A stretch of 64,000 nucleotides of DNA from Pararge aegeria. Lineage: Eukaryota; Arthropoda; Insecta; Lepidoptera; Nymphalidae. Position numbers and translations under genes: made by a program. Numbering within the stretch: position 1 is the first letter of the stretch; every line of letters begins with the position of its first letter. Below are positions 1 to 10,814 of this stretch, in pieces. The stretch lies in assembly GCF_905163445.1 (NCBI RefSeq), contig NC_053204.1, positions 8,005,501 through 8,069,500 of the forward strand. Reading direction: 5' to 3'. The notes below the pieces were generated by a model that searched no databases, was not told the DNA's origin, and saw only the letters and a list, made by a program, of their open reading frames with translations.

Positions 1-469
1 CCCACCAGGCGGCGCTGTCAAGTATCGACTTCCGCCCCGTTCAACCGATTGTCATAAAAATTGGTATGACCATGTATTTTTCCACGGAGAATGTAAATAT
101 GATATATATAGATTCTTGGAAGTGTTAGAAGTAATATAGGATACTTTTTATCCCGTCATTAAGCTCGGTTCCTTTGGGAGAGGGGATGAGTGTTTGACGA
201 TTTAACATCATAACTCCGACAAATTAGAACCGATTTAAATAATTATTTTTGTACTATACAGGTATATGTGTTTAATTGTGTGCCCAAACTGTGGTTGGAG
301 ATAGACGAACTTCTCAGCGGACAGCAGCAATTTAATGCCACATCAAAAAACAAACGCAGACGAAGTCGCGGGCAACAGCTAGTCTTTAATAAACTACAAC
401 CTTGTAGGTTCAACATTCCATTATTATTTCTGTTATAATTATCGTCAATCGGACGAACCTTTTCATTCA
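1..469. other. AT-rich flank with decayed repeat pieces
   Basis: No gene is visible. The segment at about 240-390 (cccaaactgtggttggagat, then gcagacgaagtcgcgggcaa) is the reverse complement of part of the dispersed repeat at 31930-32365, so most of this stretch is old transposon sequence. Confidence 0.5.
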
Positions 470-522
470 GTGACTGTACGTTTCGTTCCTACACCGGAGC
501 TTTCTCAGGTGATGTTGACTTT
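470..522 (-). ncRNA. Degenerate Penelope-type hammerhead motif
   Basis: Read on the minus strand, this matches the conserved block seen intact at 59106-59155: gtaaagtcaacatc, a CTGA-containing core, a GCTCC stem and GAAACGT. The core is CTGAGAA instead of CTGANGA and the stem II pairing is broken, so it is a dead relic of a Penelope-like element. Confidence 0.5.
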
Positions 523-789
523 ACAAATGAAAAATTGCTAAGAAATACAATATAATACATACATATAATCCAGTGATTCTGGACTGGCAACCGCCGTACT
601 GGACAGAAGCGTCAGTCGACCACCAGCTCGATGGCGGAATGATATAGTCAAGGCAGCAAGAAAGAATTGGATGCGTCTCATCAGCAATAGAGCAAGATGA
701 CGTGATAATGTTGAGTTGAGCCTTAGTCCAGCAGTGGAAAATCTCACGCTAGGCACCCTGTTTCATGTCATCGAAAAAGATCTGAAACA

Positions 790-1070
790 CAGCTGGAAAA
801 TGTTTGTGTGTTTGTTTTTTCAATGAGTGTTTATATGTAAAGTACTAGCTGTCCCGGCGAACTTCGTACCGCGGATCATTTTTTTTGTATGAATGTTATA
901 TTTTAATACTTATTCCGTTCTAAGAGAAATCCAAAAAATCAAATTTAAAAATTGGTCCAGCCGTTCTTGAGTTATAAATGGTGTAACTAACACAACTTTC
1001 TTTTATATACGAGTATATAGAGATTTATGTAGAAAAATAAAAATCATAAAAATAATCTTCAGTCATCTTA
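790..1070 (+). repeat. SINE, 5' part (interrupted)
   Basis: The tract ctggaaaatgtttgtgtg followed by a tgtttat block matches the body of the tRNA-derived SINE seen complete at 50960-51212. The copy is split twice: by a dispersed repeat at 845-1027 and by the full LINE at 1071-6293. Its body resumes at about 6300 with the cataacacaagcta block. Confidence 0.6.
845..1027 (+). repeat. Dispersed 'ctagctgtcccggcgaac' repeat
   Basis: It begins ctagctgtcccggcgaactt and ends at a short tatata/agagattta tract. The inner phrase about the 'ccgttcttgagttataaatgg' region is related to 61200-61370. This is a common non-autonomous interspersed repeat of Lepidoptera; the class cannot be fixed here. Confidence 0.5.
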
Positions 1071-1205
1071 AGAAGAAGAAGAAGAAGAAAAAGTCTTTAT
1101 TGCACATACAAATATAAAATCAGGTTAACAAAAAAATAAAAAATAAAAACTATACATATGCACAAAGGCGGTCTTATCGCTTGGAGCGATCTCCTCCAGA
1201 CAACC
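1071..1205 (-). other. LINE 3'UTR with conserved tail hairpin
   Basis: The plus-strand sequence at 1176-1190 is ATCGCT-TGG-AGCGAT, a six-pair stem. It is followed by a block resembling ctccag.caacc, and (GAA)n/aaagtctttattgcac closes the element. The same arrangement recurs in truncated copies at 15640, 22925, 35385, 46165 and 52540. It is presumably the structure the reverse transcriptase recognises when it begins copying. Confidence 0.6.
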
Positions 1206-1421
1206 TTTGGTTGAAGAAACATATGAGAGAAAACGGGATAGTGCAATAATTAAATTGTGCTAATTATAACATTACATACTAATACTACATATATATAGTA
1301 AAACATATATTTATATATTTGTATATAAATATCAATATATATATATATATATATATATCAATATATAAACTTAAATACATATTACTATTTAAACATACAC
1401 ATAAAATACATAGATATTTTG

Positions 1422-4400
1422 CTACATACTAGACAGGAAATAGTCTTTTAACCGTGATTTAAAGATGTTTAATGATTTGGACTGTCTTATGTCCCTTGGC
1501 AGCTCATTCCATAAATTAACCACCTTTACCGTAAAAGAATTGCCATACGCCAATGAACGACTAGCAGGAACGTGTAACAAGCTGTCGTTATTAGCTCGCA
1601 GATTTAAGTGAACATTGCTACCAAGAAAGGTGAATCGCTCTTTCAAATATGGTGGAGTTTGTGGATAATATAAAATGGAGTAAAGGAGAGAAAGAGCGTG
1701 TAAGTTTCTACGAGAACGAATTGGTAGCCACATCAATTGAGCACGATACTGAGACACATGATCAAATTTACGTATGCCGAAAATGAACCGTATACACAAG
1801 TTTTGCAGCCTCTCAAGTTTGTTTAGCATGGTCTCAGATAAATCCAAATAGCAGACATCTGCATAATCCAAAATAGGCAGTAATAATGTATTAGCTAAAA
1901 GAATTTTAGTTTTAATAGGTAAAAAGTTTTTCCACCGCCCCAAACACCGAACAGCACCAAAAATTTTGCGACTCATTTGAGAAACGTGTGGTACCCAAGA
2001 CATAGTATTATCTATAATGAGTCCAAGATTCCTGACCGAAGTACTAATCGGAATAGCCGTACCATCAAAGAGAACTGGCGGTAAACTATTATACAATATG
2101 GAAGAAAGGAAATAACTACTGCCTATAATAGTTACTTGAGATTTATCTGCATTTACCCGAAGACCAAAGGATCGACACCAAGCCGTTATATTATTCAAAT
2201 CAGTATTGAGAGATTCAATCGCATATGCAAGATCATCAATGGTCGCCGAAACATAAATCTGCAAGTCATCAGCGTATAAATGATAGGACGAAGATATAAC
2301 AGAGGAAATCGAATTTATATAGATAGAAAAAAGAAGAGGAGAGAGAACACCGCCTTGAGGCACTCCAGAAGTAAGAGAAATGAAGGAAGATAATTTATGA
2401 TCCAACCGTACACACTGTTGTCGATTACGTACATATCCCTGAAACCAGTTGACAACAAGTGGTGACAAATTTATCATCCTCAAGACAGCCAAAAGCAAGT
2501 CAAAATCGACAGTGTTAAATGCGTTACTAAAATCTAAGAGAGCTATAACTGTAAGGAGTTTATTGTCAACAGCGTACCGAATATCATCACATACCTTAAT
2601 TAAGGTCGTAGCTGTGCTATGCCCACGCCGAAATCCTGACTGTAATGGGCTTAAGACCTCATACCTTGTTAAGTAGAGGCTAAGTTGTTGATGAACAACA
2701 CGCTCAAGAACCTTAGACAAAAAGGGAAGAATGGAGATAGGTCGATAGTTTGAAGGAGTTAAAGGGTTGAGAACTTTAGGTATTGGTATGATATAAGCTT
2801 TACACCATGCACTGGGAAACGAAGCAGAAGTAAGAGAAAAGTTAAGTATATGACATAGTATTGGCAGAATGTAATCAAGTGCAGCAATTAACATTTTCCT
2901 ACTTATGCCATCACAACCAATTGCATCCGATTTAATAGCAAAAATATGACTCTTTATCTCAGCTGCGGTAGCGGTGCGAAACTGGAATTCAGGGGCCCCA
3001 TGTACAGGCAAAGATCTTAGATGGTTAAGTGTACTTTGCTTAATTAACGAATCAAATGAGAATGTAGTGGCAAAATGCTTATTAAGACCATCCAAATCAG
3101 TGGCATGCGAGACGTGTTGGCGTTGACGGCCAACACCAAGAGAGGCTAGAAATTGCCATGTTTTACCGGTGTTCTTTTGGTCCACAGAGGAGTGAATATA
3201 TTTGCGCTGAGCATCTCGACAAAGTCTACTACATTGATTCCGAAGTTTTTTATACTTAATAAGGTTAGCGGCGGATGGGTTTAACTTATATTTACCCTTA
3301 GCTGCATTGCGTTTGGACATAAGTGCTTTGATATCATTAGTCAGCCATGGTGCAGGAAGATGCTTAATTTTAATAGGTCGTAGTGGAGCATGTACATCGT
3401 AAAGGCCGATCAAAATAGAGTTAAAAATATTAAGTTTGTCATCTATTGAATTAGCAGCAAAGACAGTCTCCCAATCAATGTCACTAAGATCTTCCATAAA
3501 TTTATCATTGTCAAAGTTTCGAAAGCTGCGTCGCATAACTATAGTTGGCTTTGCTTTAGGAGGACGAATTTTAAAAGACAAGTAGACCAAGTCATGATAG
3601 GAGAAAGCCTCTGCAGGTAGCTGTCCATGACTGTCAACAAGATTCAGCGAAGATACCATCATCAGATCCAATTGAGAAGGCATACAGTTCGGAAAGAAAT
3701 GAGTTGCATGCGTGGGTAGTAACATAAGATTGGAACTGTTAATAATATTCATTAATTTTTTAGAACGGTGGTCGTTTTTTATAAGGCACGTGTTAAAGTC
3801 ACCCATAATAATGGTATGATCAACTGTGGATGAGTATTGTTCGAGTAAAGATTCAAATGTTCCAAAATAATTAATATGAAGTGAAGGACAGTAAAAGACA
3901 CCAAGAAGAAGTTTATTCTGACCACTCTGAACCTCAATAAATAAGTGTTCAGACGATTCAGAATACGTTGATGGAGACTTAGTTAAAATACGGAAGGGGA
4001 TGTGACTCCGTAAATAAATTGCAACACCTCCGCCACCTTTACCCGTTCTGTCGTTTCTAATGAGATGGAAGCCAGGCAAACAGTAGGACGTGGAAGGGAG
4101 ACAAGGTTTAAGAAACGTCTCCGACACAAGAATTGCATGAATGCTTTTTGTATCAAAAGAAGTCAGAAAATCGAAATAGTGCGAAGGAATGCTCTGTGCA
4201 TTAATATGTACAACATTAAAATTTTTAGAATATGGTGAAAATGTACTATCAAGCGCAGAGTTAAGCGGTATAACTGTACTATGGAAGCTGTCATTGGACG
4301 AAGACGAGCCTGTACAATAAACATCTTCAATATCTGAATTAGTTTCGCTGCAATTGCTATTAAATGAAGTCATTATATAATAAGTAGCAATAATTAGCAA
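1422..4400 (-). CDS. LINE ORF2: endonuclease and reverse transcriptase
   Basis: This 992-residue ORF encodes the target-nicking and reverse-transcribing enzyme of the LINE. The N-terminal third is an apurinic-type endonuclease: NVVHINAQSI, SETFL, a GKGGGG loop, MGDFNT and SQLDLMM follow in the expected order, with a late SYHD in place of the usual SDH. The reverse transcriptase follows, with IPIPKV..NYRPIS, LQSGFRRGHST, ALLDFSNAFN, GVPQGGVLSPLLF and the catalytic YADD, and a C-terminal zone ending in LWNELP and FKSRLKDYFLSSM. The true start may be the second Met (MTSFNSN). No frameshift or stop is present, which is unusual for a LINE copy and suggests recent activity. The same C-terminal type is found in fragments at 35760-35890. 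Confidence 0.9.
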   Translation of the reverse strand: MLIIATYYIMTSFNSNCSETNSDIEDVYCTGSSSSNDSFHSTVIPLNSALDSTFSPYSKNFNVVHINAQSIPSHYFDFLTSFDTKSIHAILVSETFLKPCLPSTSYCLPGFHLIRNDRTGKGGGGVAIYLRSHIPFRILTKSPSTYSESSEHLFIEVQSGQNKLLLGVFYCPSLHINYFGTFESLLEQYSSTVDHTIIMGDFNTCLIKNDHRSKKLMNIINSSNLMLLPTHATHFFPNCMPSQLDLMMVSSLNLVDSHGQLPAEAFSYHDLVYLSFKIRPPKAKPTIVMRRSFRNFDNDKFMEDLSDIDWETVFAANSIDDKLNIFNSILIGLYDVHAPLRPIKIKHLPAPWLTNDIKALMSKRNAAKGKYKLNPSAANLIKYKKLRNQCSRLCRDAQRKYIHSSVDQKNTGKTWQFLASLGVGRQRQHVSHATDLDGLNKHFATTFSFDSLIKQSTLNHLRSLPVHGAPEFQFRTATAAEIKSHIFAIKSDAIGCDGISRKMLIAALDYILPILCHILNFSLTSASFPSAWCKAYIIPIPKVLNPLTPSNYRPISILPFLSKVLERVVHQQLSLYLTRYEVLSPLQSGFRRGHSTATTLIKVCDDIRYAVDNKLLTVIALLDFSNAFNTVDFDLLLAVLRMINLSPLVVNWFQGYVRNRQQCVRLDHKLSSFISLTSGVPQGGVLSPLLFSIYINSISSVISSSYHLYADDLQIYVSATIDDLAYAIESLNTDLNNITAWCRSFGLRVNADKSQVTIIGSSYFLSSILYNSLPPVLFDGTAIPISTSVRNLGLIIDNTMSWVPHVSQMSRKIFGAVRCLGRWKNFLPIKTKILLANTLLLPILDYADVCYLDLSETMLNKLERLQNLCIRFIFGIRKFDHVSQYRAQLMWLPIRSRRNLHALSLLYSILYYPQTPPYLKERFTFLGSNVHLNLRANNDSLLHVPASRSLAYGNSFTVKVVNLWNELPRDIRQSKSLNIFKSRLKDYFLSSM

Positions 4401-5253
4401 TTAAATATATATATATATAAATGTAAATAAATAAATATAGTCAATAAGTTACGATAAAATTATATTCACTATTATATTTAAACTATTTATCAATGTAGCA
4501 ATATTCTTCTTCGTACCAGCAAGTCCTGTAGAAAATCACTTCAAATGTACAATACATATCCAATAAATACAAGGAAAACAGTTAAACATTGTAAAAATAA
4601 AAATAATAATAAAAAAAAAGAAAAACAAGTTAGACTTGTAAAACAACTCTAAAGAAAAATTAAAAAAAAAAAAAAAACTCCCTTAAAATCATATCTCTAA
4701 CTTGAACGTTGAGATTTAGGTACCTAGGCAGCTAAATAAAGGTCCAGTATGAAATCCTGTAATCTGCGCAGGCCCAAACTAATAAACAAACAAACCAAAA
4801 TAATAATTATTTACAAAATTTGATAAATAACAAATATCACAATTTTAAAAGCCAAACTCAGTACACAATATACATAACTAATAATTGTATACGTATAAAA
4901 AAAAAAAAAAACAAAATATTTGGGAATTTCTCAAAGAGGATATAAACATTAAAAACTGGTAATATTGACTTCACGCTTACAAAGCTTGTCTATGGTCGAA
5001 AAATGACAAGTGACATTAATGATCTAATGACAACTACAATTGACAATTCGAAAAGTTAATAAATGTTTGTCTCTTTCAAATAAATCACTTGTGGGTATTT
5101 TAGTTATTAGCATAGGATTACGTTTATCAATAACACCAAAGTAAAAATCTAAAAATCATCATCACACAAGTTTTAGCTAAACTATACATACAACATATTA
5201 GGACAAAATTAAAAATTTAAAAGGGAATTGTACAGTAAAAGAATGTCCAGGCA

Positions 5254-6153
5254 TTACTTCCTAACAGCTCTCCTAGCTTTCTCTGCCTGTGGCCTTGTGC
5301 TCCTCGGCGCAGGAACTGCAGAATTTGAGTGCACAACACTAGAGTGACCAGCCACAGCACTTGCTTGATCCGCAGTGGCAGAAGTGGTAGGCATCGAGAC
5401 ATTATCTAGTTTTGATATGATCACTTTGACATCTGCAACTGTGAAGACCCTATGACGTTTACCATCAGAACCAAGAACTATAATGGTTCCATCCCTTGTC
5501 CAACATTGAGAAACACCAAACTTTTGCCTTGCAGCCTGAAATGCATCGTGTCGCTCCTTTGTCAAGAACTCAGATATAGTGACCCCGGTGCCTTTTAACC
5601 GAGTTTTCAAGGACCAGACTTCATTTCTAACTGATAAGTCACTGAATTTTATCAATATGGCCCGAGCCTTGCCATCCTTAGGCTGACCCAAGCGCTTACA
5701 ATAACTGAGCTTGGATACTGTGAGTTCTGGCAGGCCAAGATGACTGGACAATACTTTCATAACTGCAGAGGACACATTTTCTTTCTGCACCTCGGACACA
5801 CCGTGAACCAACAGCATTTTCCTTCTACTCCGTGTCTCCATTATGTCATACTGTTTTGACAGTACCTGGACTTGTAGTTGCAGACTCTCAAGCGATGTCA
5901 GAACAAACACTCTAAATGCAGCAAACTGTGCAGCAACATTTGAAGATGGACTTGTGGCAGGAATTGATGTCTGAATTATTCGTTGAAAGTCAGCCATACG
6001 CGCATTAAAGTGTTCTGTTAGTGCAGAAATTGAGTGTTCAATAGAATGTAGATTATCCATGTTGTTGTTATAAATTAAAAGATTAAGTATTATGTATTTA
6101 ATGGTTTGGATTACTTGCTGGTATGTAGAAGATTCACTATTAAAACATTTCAC
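5254..6153 (-). CDS. LINE ORF1: RNA-binding chaperone-type protein
   Basis: This 299-residue ORF lies upstream of ORF2 on the same strand. The likely start is the internal Met at 6060 (MDNLHSIEHS), since the preceding 31 residues look like leader sequence. It has a helical, coiled-coil-prone N-terminal half (about residues 32-100 of the long frame), then a block with KMLLVHGV, KRLGQPKDGKARAILIKF and a following basic segment, which resembles the RRM-like fold of L1/CR1-type ORF1 proteins. There are no CCHC zinc knuckles. The last 40 residues are Ser/Ala/Arg-rich. By family analogy it binds the LINE RNA as a trimer or oligomer; that is inference. Confidence 0.75.
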   Translation of the reverse strand: MKCFNSESSTYQQVIQTIKYIILNLLIYNNNMDNLHSIEHSISALTEHFNARMADFQRIIQTSIPATSPSSNVAAQFAAFRVFVLTSLESLQLQVQVLSKQYDIMETRSRRKMLLVHGVSEVQKENVSSAVMKVLSSHLGLPELTVSKLSYCKRLGQPKDGKARAILIKFSDLSVRNEVWSLKTRLKGTGVTISEFLTKERHDAFQAARQKFGVSQCWTRDGTIIVLGSDGKRHRVFTVADVKVIISKLDNVSMPTTSATADQASAVAGHSSVVHSNSAVPAPRSTRPQAEKARRAVRK

Positions 6154-6242
6154 AGTTTAAAATGCATTTAATTATATTTTAAATATATTTAAACTCAAGA
6201 GCACTTCAAAAACACATGTGACGTTTTAAGCACCTACCCGCG

Positions 6243-6296
<54 letters not shown>

Positions 6297-6299
6297 CTA

Positions 6300-6372
6300 A
6301 ATCTTAGTATCCATAACACAAGCTACTCTTACTTTGGGGCTAGATGGCTACGTGTGTAGTATGTTTATTTTA
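6300..6372 (+). repeat. SINE, 3' part of the interrupted copy
   Basis: The blocks cataacacaagcta, ctttggggctagatgg and gtgtagtatgttta match the 3' half of the SINE at 50960-51212. They continue the copy broken at 1070 by the LINE. Confidence 0.7.
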
Positions 6373-7591
6373 ATTATTTATCCTCGACTGAAATATCTAC
6401 CGTCGCCTTGCCTCTATTGGGTAAAAGGTCTGGAATAATATAGCTCGTTTTATGCATTAGTTGTACATCATCAGTCATCCCACAGAAGCGTTTTGACATC
6501 AGTAAACAAATAGCCTTCATAATAAAGCACGCGTTATAAGGTGCATCGCAAACGTAGACACCTTTCTGTCTTGCTGGATACTAGCGCTGCTCTTGAATTT
6601 TTTATGTTCGTAAAGTAAAAATGAAATCAACCACTACCCGGGCAGGCGGACACACTGTTGCTTACTAGTTTCTCCAACAACACTAATCAAAAGTGTTGTG
6701 TGTTACAGTAAATTTATAAAGTGGGTAAATAATTAACTTTCGATAACTATAAATTCATATTTGCCAGATATTTTATTAAATAGTTTATAAATAGTTTTCA
6801 AAAAACAATCAAAATTATATTTCATTAACAACCAATGTTCATGACATTGAGTTGGTGGGTATTTTGATATAAATGCGACTGCATTATCGATGCACCTCAG
6901 TCCTTCATGGACTCGAACGATACAAAGATACCTCCCGGTGTATTAGTCGTTTATTTTGTGTTAGATTAAGAAACAAGCAACATTAATAAATTTAAAAACT
7001 AACACTTTTCATTGTGAAACGCTAGTTGTCAGAGCTTCAGCCTTCTTAGTACTCGTATGTTCTTCAAAAACCCAATGCAGATTTGATTTGATCGGTCCAT
7101 CGCATGGGTTTCCTACCGCGCGCTCTAGTGCCTTCCTTTAGTTACCTCGTAAGACAACCGTATTCTGTTCGTATTCGTTCGTGGCGTATTTATTCACCTA
7201 CCCCCGCTTAAATTTTACAATTTCGTTTAACATTAGAGGATTGTGCAATGTCCATACAAACTCGATGGAGTTTTAGGATATCAAGTCGCCTATGAATACG
7301 TACTTATGATTGGAAGAAATAAATAATCAGTCGTCAACGCACGAGCACAGTTTTACGTATGTGGAGTTCCTTAAATTTACCAAAATAGTAAGATGTGTAA
7401 CGCCAGCTGCACGAACGCGACAAGAAGGATTTACGACATACAGTATAATAATATATTTTGACACTCTCGAAGCTTTTAGCCTACTATCGTGTACGTGTCG
7501 GTGAACCGTCCACAAACTCATTAGTCTAATTGCATAACTTCATTAGATTCAGCATGCAGCTTCATGGATTCAGTTAAAGGATTTCGTATCT
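6373..7591. other. Gene-free stretch with one dispersed repeat
   Basis: No exon is recognised. Bases 6715-7000 are a dispersed repeat whose second copy is at 9465-9880 (shared blocks: gttggtgggtattttgatat and aagatacctcccggtgt). This first copy lacks the GC-rich insertion carried by the second and so records the empty site. The remainder is unique AT-rich DNA. Confidence 0.55.
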
Positions 7592-7790
7592 ATTGAATAG
7601 AAGCAGACGTTACTTTGCGGAATTCCATATTATGTTATGAAAATTAACTTGACTTTACAATTAGGATTGTTAAGTATGACTTGCTAATTATTCACTGTAA
7701 AGTCAACATCTCCTGAGTCCTGAGGATGCTCCGGTGTCAGCGAAACGTTCGTAGAGTATATTACCGAAAATCTGTTTGGTGTATATAGAT
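7592..7790 (+). mobile_element. Penelope-like element remnant with hammerhead
   Basis: It starts with a minus-oriented tail (gaatagaagcagacgttact, then ttgcggaattccat), then passes to a plus-oriented gtaaagtcaacatctcctga block. The hammerhead core CTGAGGA at 7720-7726 is followed by GCTCCGGTGTCAGC-GAAACG, in which stem II has lost bases. The ending ctgtttggtgtata matches the tail of the intact copy at 59160. No ORF remains. Confidence 0.6.
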
Positions 7791-8084
7791 TTAGATTTTC
7801 AGTTTGTATAGACTATTCTGCATAAGTACTTCAAATATTCGTTTGTTACTGTAAGATTTTAGTCTGCTATGAGCAATCTTCAATGTCTAATTATGAGTTC
7901 ATAACCTCATTGGATTTAACTTGCAGCTCCTTCGATTCAGTTAGAGGCTTTACTTAATATCTATTAGTTTGTGTAAGGTTTTAGTCTACTGTACGAATCA
8001 GTGAACTGCTGTCAAAGTCCAATTAGGAGTACATAACTTCATTAGTTACTCATATTACATTATTTCCTATTTGAAGCGGTTATA

Positions 8085-8365
8085 ATGCAGTGGGTAGGAG
8101 CTCGAAGCGCACATAACTTTTGTTAGTTATGTGCGCTTTAAGTAATTAAAAATATCACTTGCTTCGACGGTGAAGGAAAACATCGCGAGGAGACCTGCAT
8201 GCCTGAGAGTTCTACATAATGTTCTCAAAGGTATGTGGAGTCCAGCAATCCGCACTGTGCTAGCGTAGTGGAGTTAGGCCTTAATCCCTTCTCATTGTGG
8301 GAGGAGACCCGTGCCCTGTAGTGGGCTGGTAATGGGTCGATATGATTCTATGATGGTGATGATGA
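8085..8365 (+). repeat. tRNA-derived SINE, second family
   Basis: It has a tRNA-like head (cagtgggtaggagctcgaag), a body with tgcttcgacggtgaaggaaa and cctgcatgcctgagagttct, and a tail with agtgggctggtaatgggtcg ending in (gatgat)n. Other copies are at 10330-10812 (-) and 41388-42140 (+). Confidence 0.7.
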
Positions 8366-9464
8366 ACTTCTCTAGGCTTTAGCCTTCAGCTTGTTAGGTT
8401 AGGTTGAAATTGGTCTTCATCTATTAAGTTAAAGATTTCACGTTACTTTGTCCCTGTTAATATTCTGTCGCGAAGGCAAACGCAGTTAACGTTCATCAAC
8501 TTTTAACTTAAGAGCCGAGCTCATATCGGTGAAGTCCTTTCCAACTTTCTCTATCCAAGGCTCTCTCTTTAACCTCTTTATAAACCCCCCCACCCTGCAA
8601 CCATTCATTTTATTTGTCCCAGAAAATCCAGTCTCGGCCTTCCTTTTCCCCTTTTTGTAGATACTTAATTTTTGAGTATCCCACAGCTGATGATGAGCAC
8701 AAAGATCTTACACACAGCTGCTGCCAACATAAAAAAAAAAAAGCGGTAAATGAATAATAATAATTCTCTGTCTATTAAAATATAAAGATCTTTCACACTG
8801 CTCTGAATGTAGCGAACATACAAACATAAAACAAAAAAAAAAAAAAAACGAGTAAAAACAATAATTACAAAAAAAAAAAAAAAGAATTAAGTTCGGAAAT
8901 CAAATTTCACTTATCAGTAGTTATCAATAAACTGTTCCTACGATTATCTATACGCTTTTATCAGGGCGTGTTCCACCAAAACAATGAAATATCAAGAACT
9001 TGACATACCACAAAACGCTTATCGAGGTCTTCTCCAAATCGTGATGCAATGCCATCTCTTGAAGTTAGCCTAGCCTTACGATAATGCACATCTATGCTAT
9101 GTAGAGTAAACACAGCTTCCAAATATAAGAAAAACAATTATTTAATTTTCCCCTGTACACATTACCGGCCGACTACAGGGCACGAATCTCCCGTGGGTAT
9201 GGGAAGGGTGTGGACTTTAAAACATCTTTGTTTATTGTTGTTATTAGGTACACAAAACACATAATAACTTAAAGGAGATCTAAATATAAGTAATAACAAG
9301 TTTTGTTCTGAGCTACAACCCAAATTATGAAACAAAAAAGAAACACTTAAGTTCCCTAAAGATTATGTGGAATAGTGCTTAATAATTTGATTTTTAAAAA
9401 TATTTATGCTTTTGTTAAAAACTTACTTTAGTCCATTACGCTGGCAAAATACGGATTGGTAGAC
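8366..9464. other. Gene-free stretch
   Basis: Several A-rich tracts (8730-8750, 8830-8885) are visible. At 9160-9210 a short block (ccgactacagggcacgaatc) resembles an inverted SINE fragment. No coding exon or structured element was recognised. Confidence 0.4.
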
Positions 9465-9880
9465 TTTTGTAACAATAAATTTATAAAGTAGGTAACCAAT
9501 TATTTAGGTATATTTGCCAGATATGAATTTATAAGTATTAAATAGTTAATAGATAAGTTGTCAAGAAACAATTAAAATTATATTTGATAAACAACCAATG
9601 TTTATGACACTGAGTTGGTGGGTATTTTGATATAAATTCGACTGCATTATCGTTGCACCGCAGCTCCCCCCGATGTCGTCGAGCCCTGGGGCTCTTCTCA
9701 TGGCTAGCTTTCGCGCTCGCCCCACTCCCCCGGTGACGCCGTAGCAACCCCTTTAGGTGGTTATCAGCAAGTGTCCATCCGAAAATCGAAATCGTTGCAC
9801 CGCAGTCCTACATGGACTCGAACGATGCAAAGATACCTCCCGGTGTCTTAGTCGTTTATCACTTAATAAGTTTTTGAACG
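9465..9880 (+). repeat. Dispersed repeat, copy carrying an insertion
   Basis: This is a second copy of the 6715-7000 repeat, sharing gagttggtgggtattttgat and the gatacctcccggtgt block. It differs by a 127 bp GC-rich insertion at 9664-9790. Confidence 0.65.
9664..9790. mobile_element. 127 bp GC-rich insertion with 15 bp target duplication
   Basis: atcgttgcaccgcag occurs immediately before (9649-9663) and at the right side (9791-9805), while the sister copy at about 6885-6905 has only one such site. The insert is GC-rich in AT-rich surroundings and ends in a gaaaatcgaaat tract. Its size, long duplication and lack of inverted ends fit a severely 5'-truncated LINE or SINE. Confidence 0.65.
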
Positions 9881-10329
9881 GCCCAAACCCTTCTCATTCT
9901 AAGATACCCGTATTCTAGTAGGAAGATAATGAGTCTATGATGAGGAGATTTGGATGAATTTGATTTACGACTTACGATACCAGATAAAAACTCGATAAGC
10001 AATAGATACTGGACGCTTATACTATCGCTATCGGATAGTATTAGTTTGCACTTGCCTTTGATACCTGTGTCGAGGAATTGTGAAAAAAATGCGGGTAATG
10101 TTTCCCTACCTATACTTATATTATAAAGTGTATGTTTGTTTTAGAGCGGAACTAGTCTCTGGAACTTTGTGATTTGAGAAATCTTCGTTTTTATTAGAAA
10201 GTTTTGAAGTATATAGAATTGAAGGTTTCTATTTGCTATATTTGTGAAAAAAAAAAAGTGAGAACGTCAAGCGGAAACGAAATAGTAACGAAGGCGAGCG
10301 TTGCGATTCGGTGGTGTCGGAACATGTGT

Positions 10330-10812
10330 TATCATCGTCATCATCACCTTAACAACCCATTACAGGCCCATGTGGTATCCTCCCACAAGTGGCGTGCATA
10401 GAGGGTATCCACAGGGTATGCAGATAATATAAAATGAAGAAAATCTCCAGTACGTGTTCTAAAAACCTAAAAATAGGCTTGTAAGAGTTACAAAAAGCCT
10501 ACCTTTAAGTATTCATAATTCGAACTGGAGATTTTCTTTATGTTATATTATCTGCATACCCTCAATGGACGTCACTGCCTCCCACAATGAGAAGGGGTTA
10601 AGGTAGGTCCACCACGCTGGTCCAAATCATTATGGAGAACTCTCAGGCATGGTGGTTTCCTCACGACGTTTTGCTTCGCCGTTGAAGCAAGTGACATTTT
10701 AATATAAGGCTCAAAAGGCACATAACTTAGAGAGTTAGAGGTGAGTGCTGGGATTCGAACTCGTCGTCCGAAAGTGAAGTGAAGTCCTACCCACTGGGCT
10801 ATCACCGATTAG
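10330..10812 (-). repeat. tRNA-derived SINE, second family (interrupted)
   Basis: On the minus strand, ggtgatagcccagtgggtag is the tRNA-like A-box head and gagttcgaatcccagcact the B-box region. The body continues to about 10330 with the aacccattacaggcccatg block. The copy is split by the hAT-type MITE at 10387-10577. Confidence 0.7.
10387..10577. mobile_element. hAT-type MITE (191 bp)
   Basis: The ends are inverted: aagtggcgtgcatagagggt on the left and ccctcaatggacgtcactg on the right, and the pairing continues inward (atctccagt/actggagat). The 8 bp cctcccac is duplicated at 10379-10386 and 10578-10585, the duplication length of hAT transposons. It is inserted in a SINE and carries no ORF. 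Confidence 0.75.
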
Positions 10813-10814
10813 CT

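Larger units (their letters stand above)
1071..6293 (-). mobile_element. Near full-length non-LTR retrotransposon (CR1/Jockey-like LINE)
   Basis: On the minus strand this holds ORF1 (6153-5254), an inter-ORF gap of about 850 bp, ORF2 (4400-1422), a 3'UTR with a conserved small hairpin, and a (CTT)n tail at 1071-1090. A 50 bp homopolymer lies at its 5' side (6243-6293). It sits inside a SINE: SINE body ends at about 1070 in catctta and resumes at about 6300 after aatctta, a likely short target-site duplication. Both ORFs are free of stops, so the insertion is young. The order ORF1-EN-RT with a simple-repeat tail fits the CR1/Jockey group; the exact clade needs a phylogeny. Confidence 0.85.
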
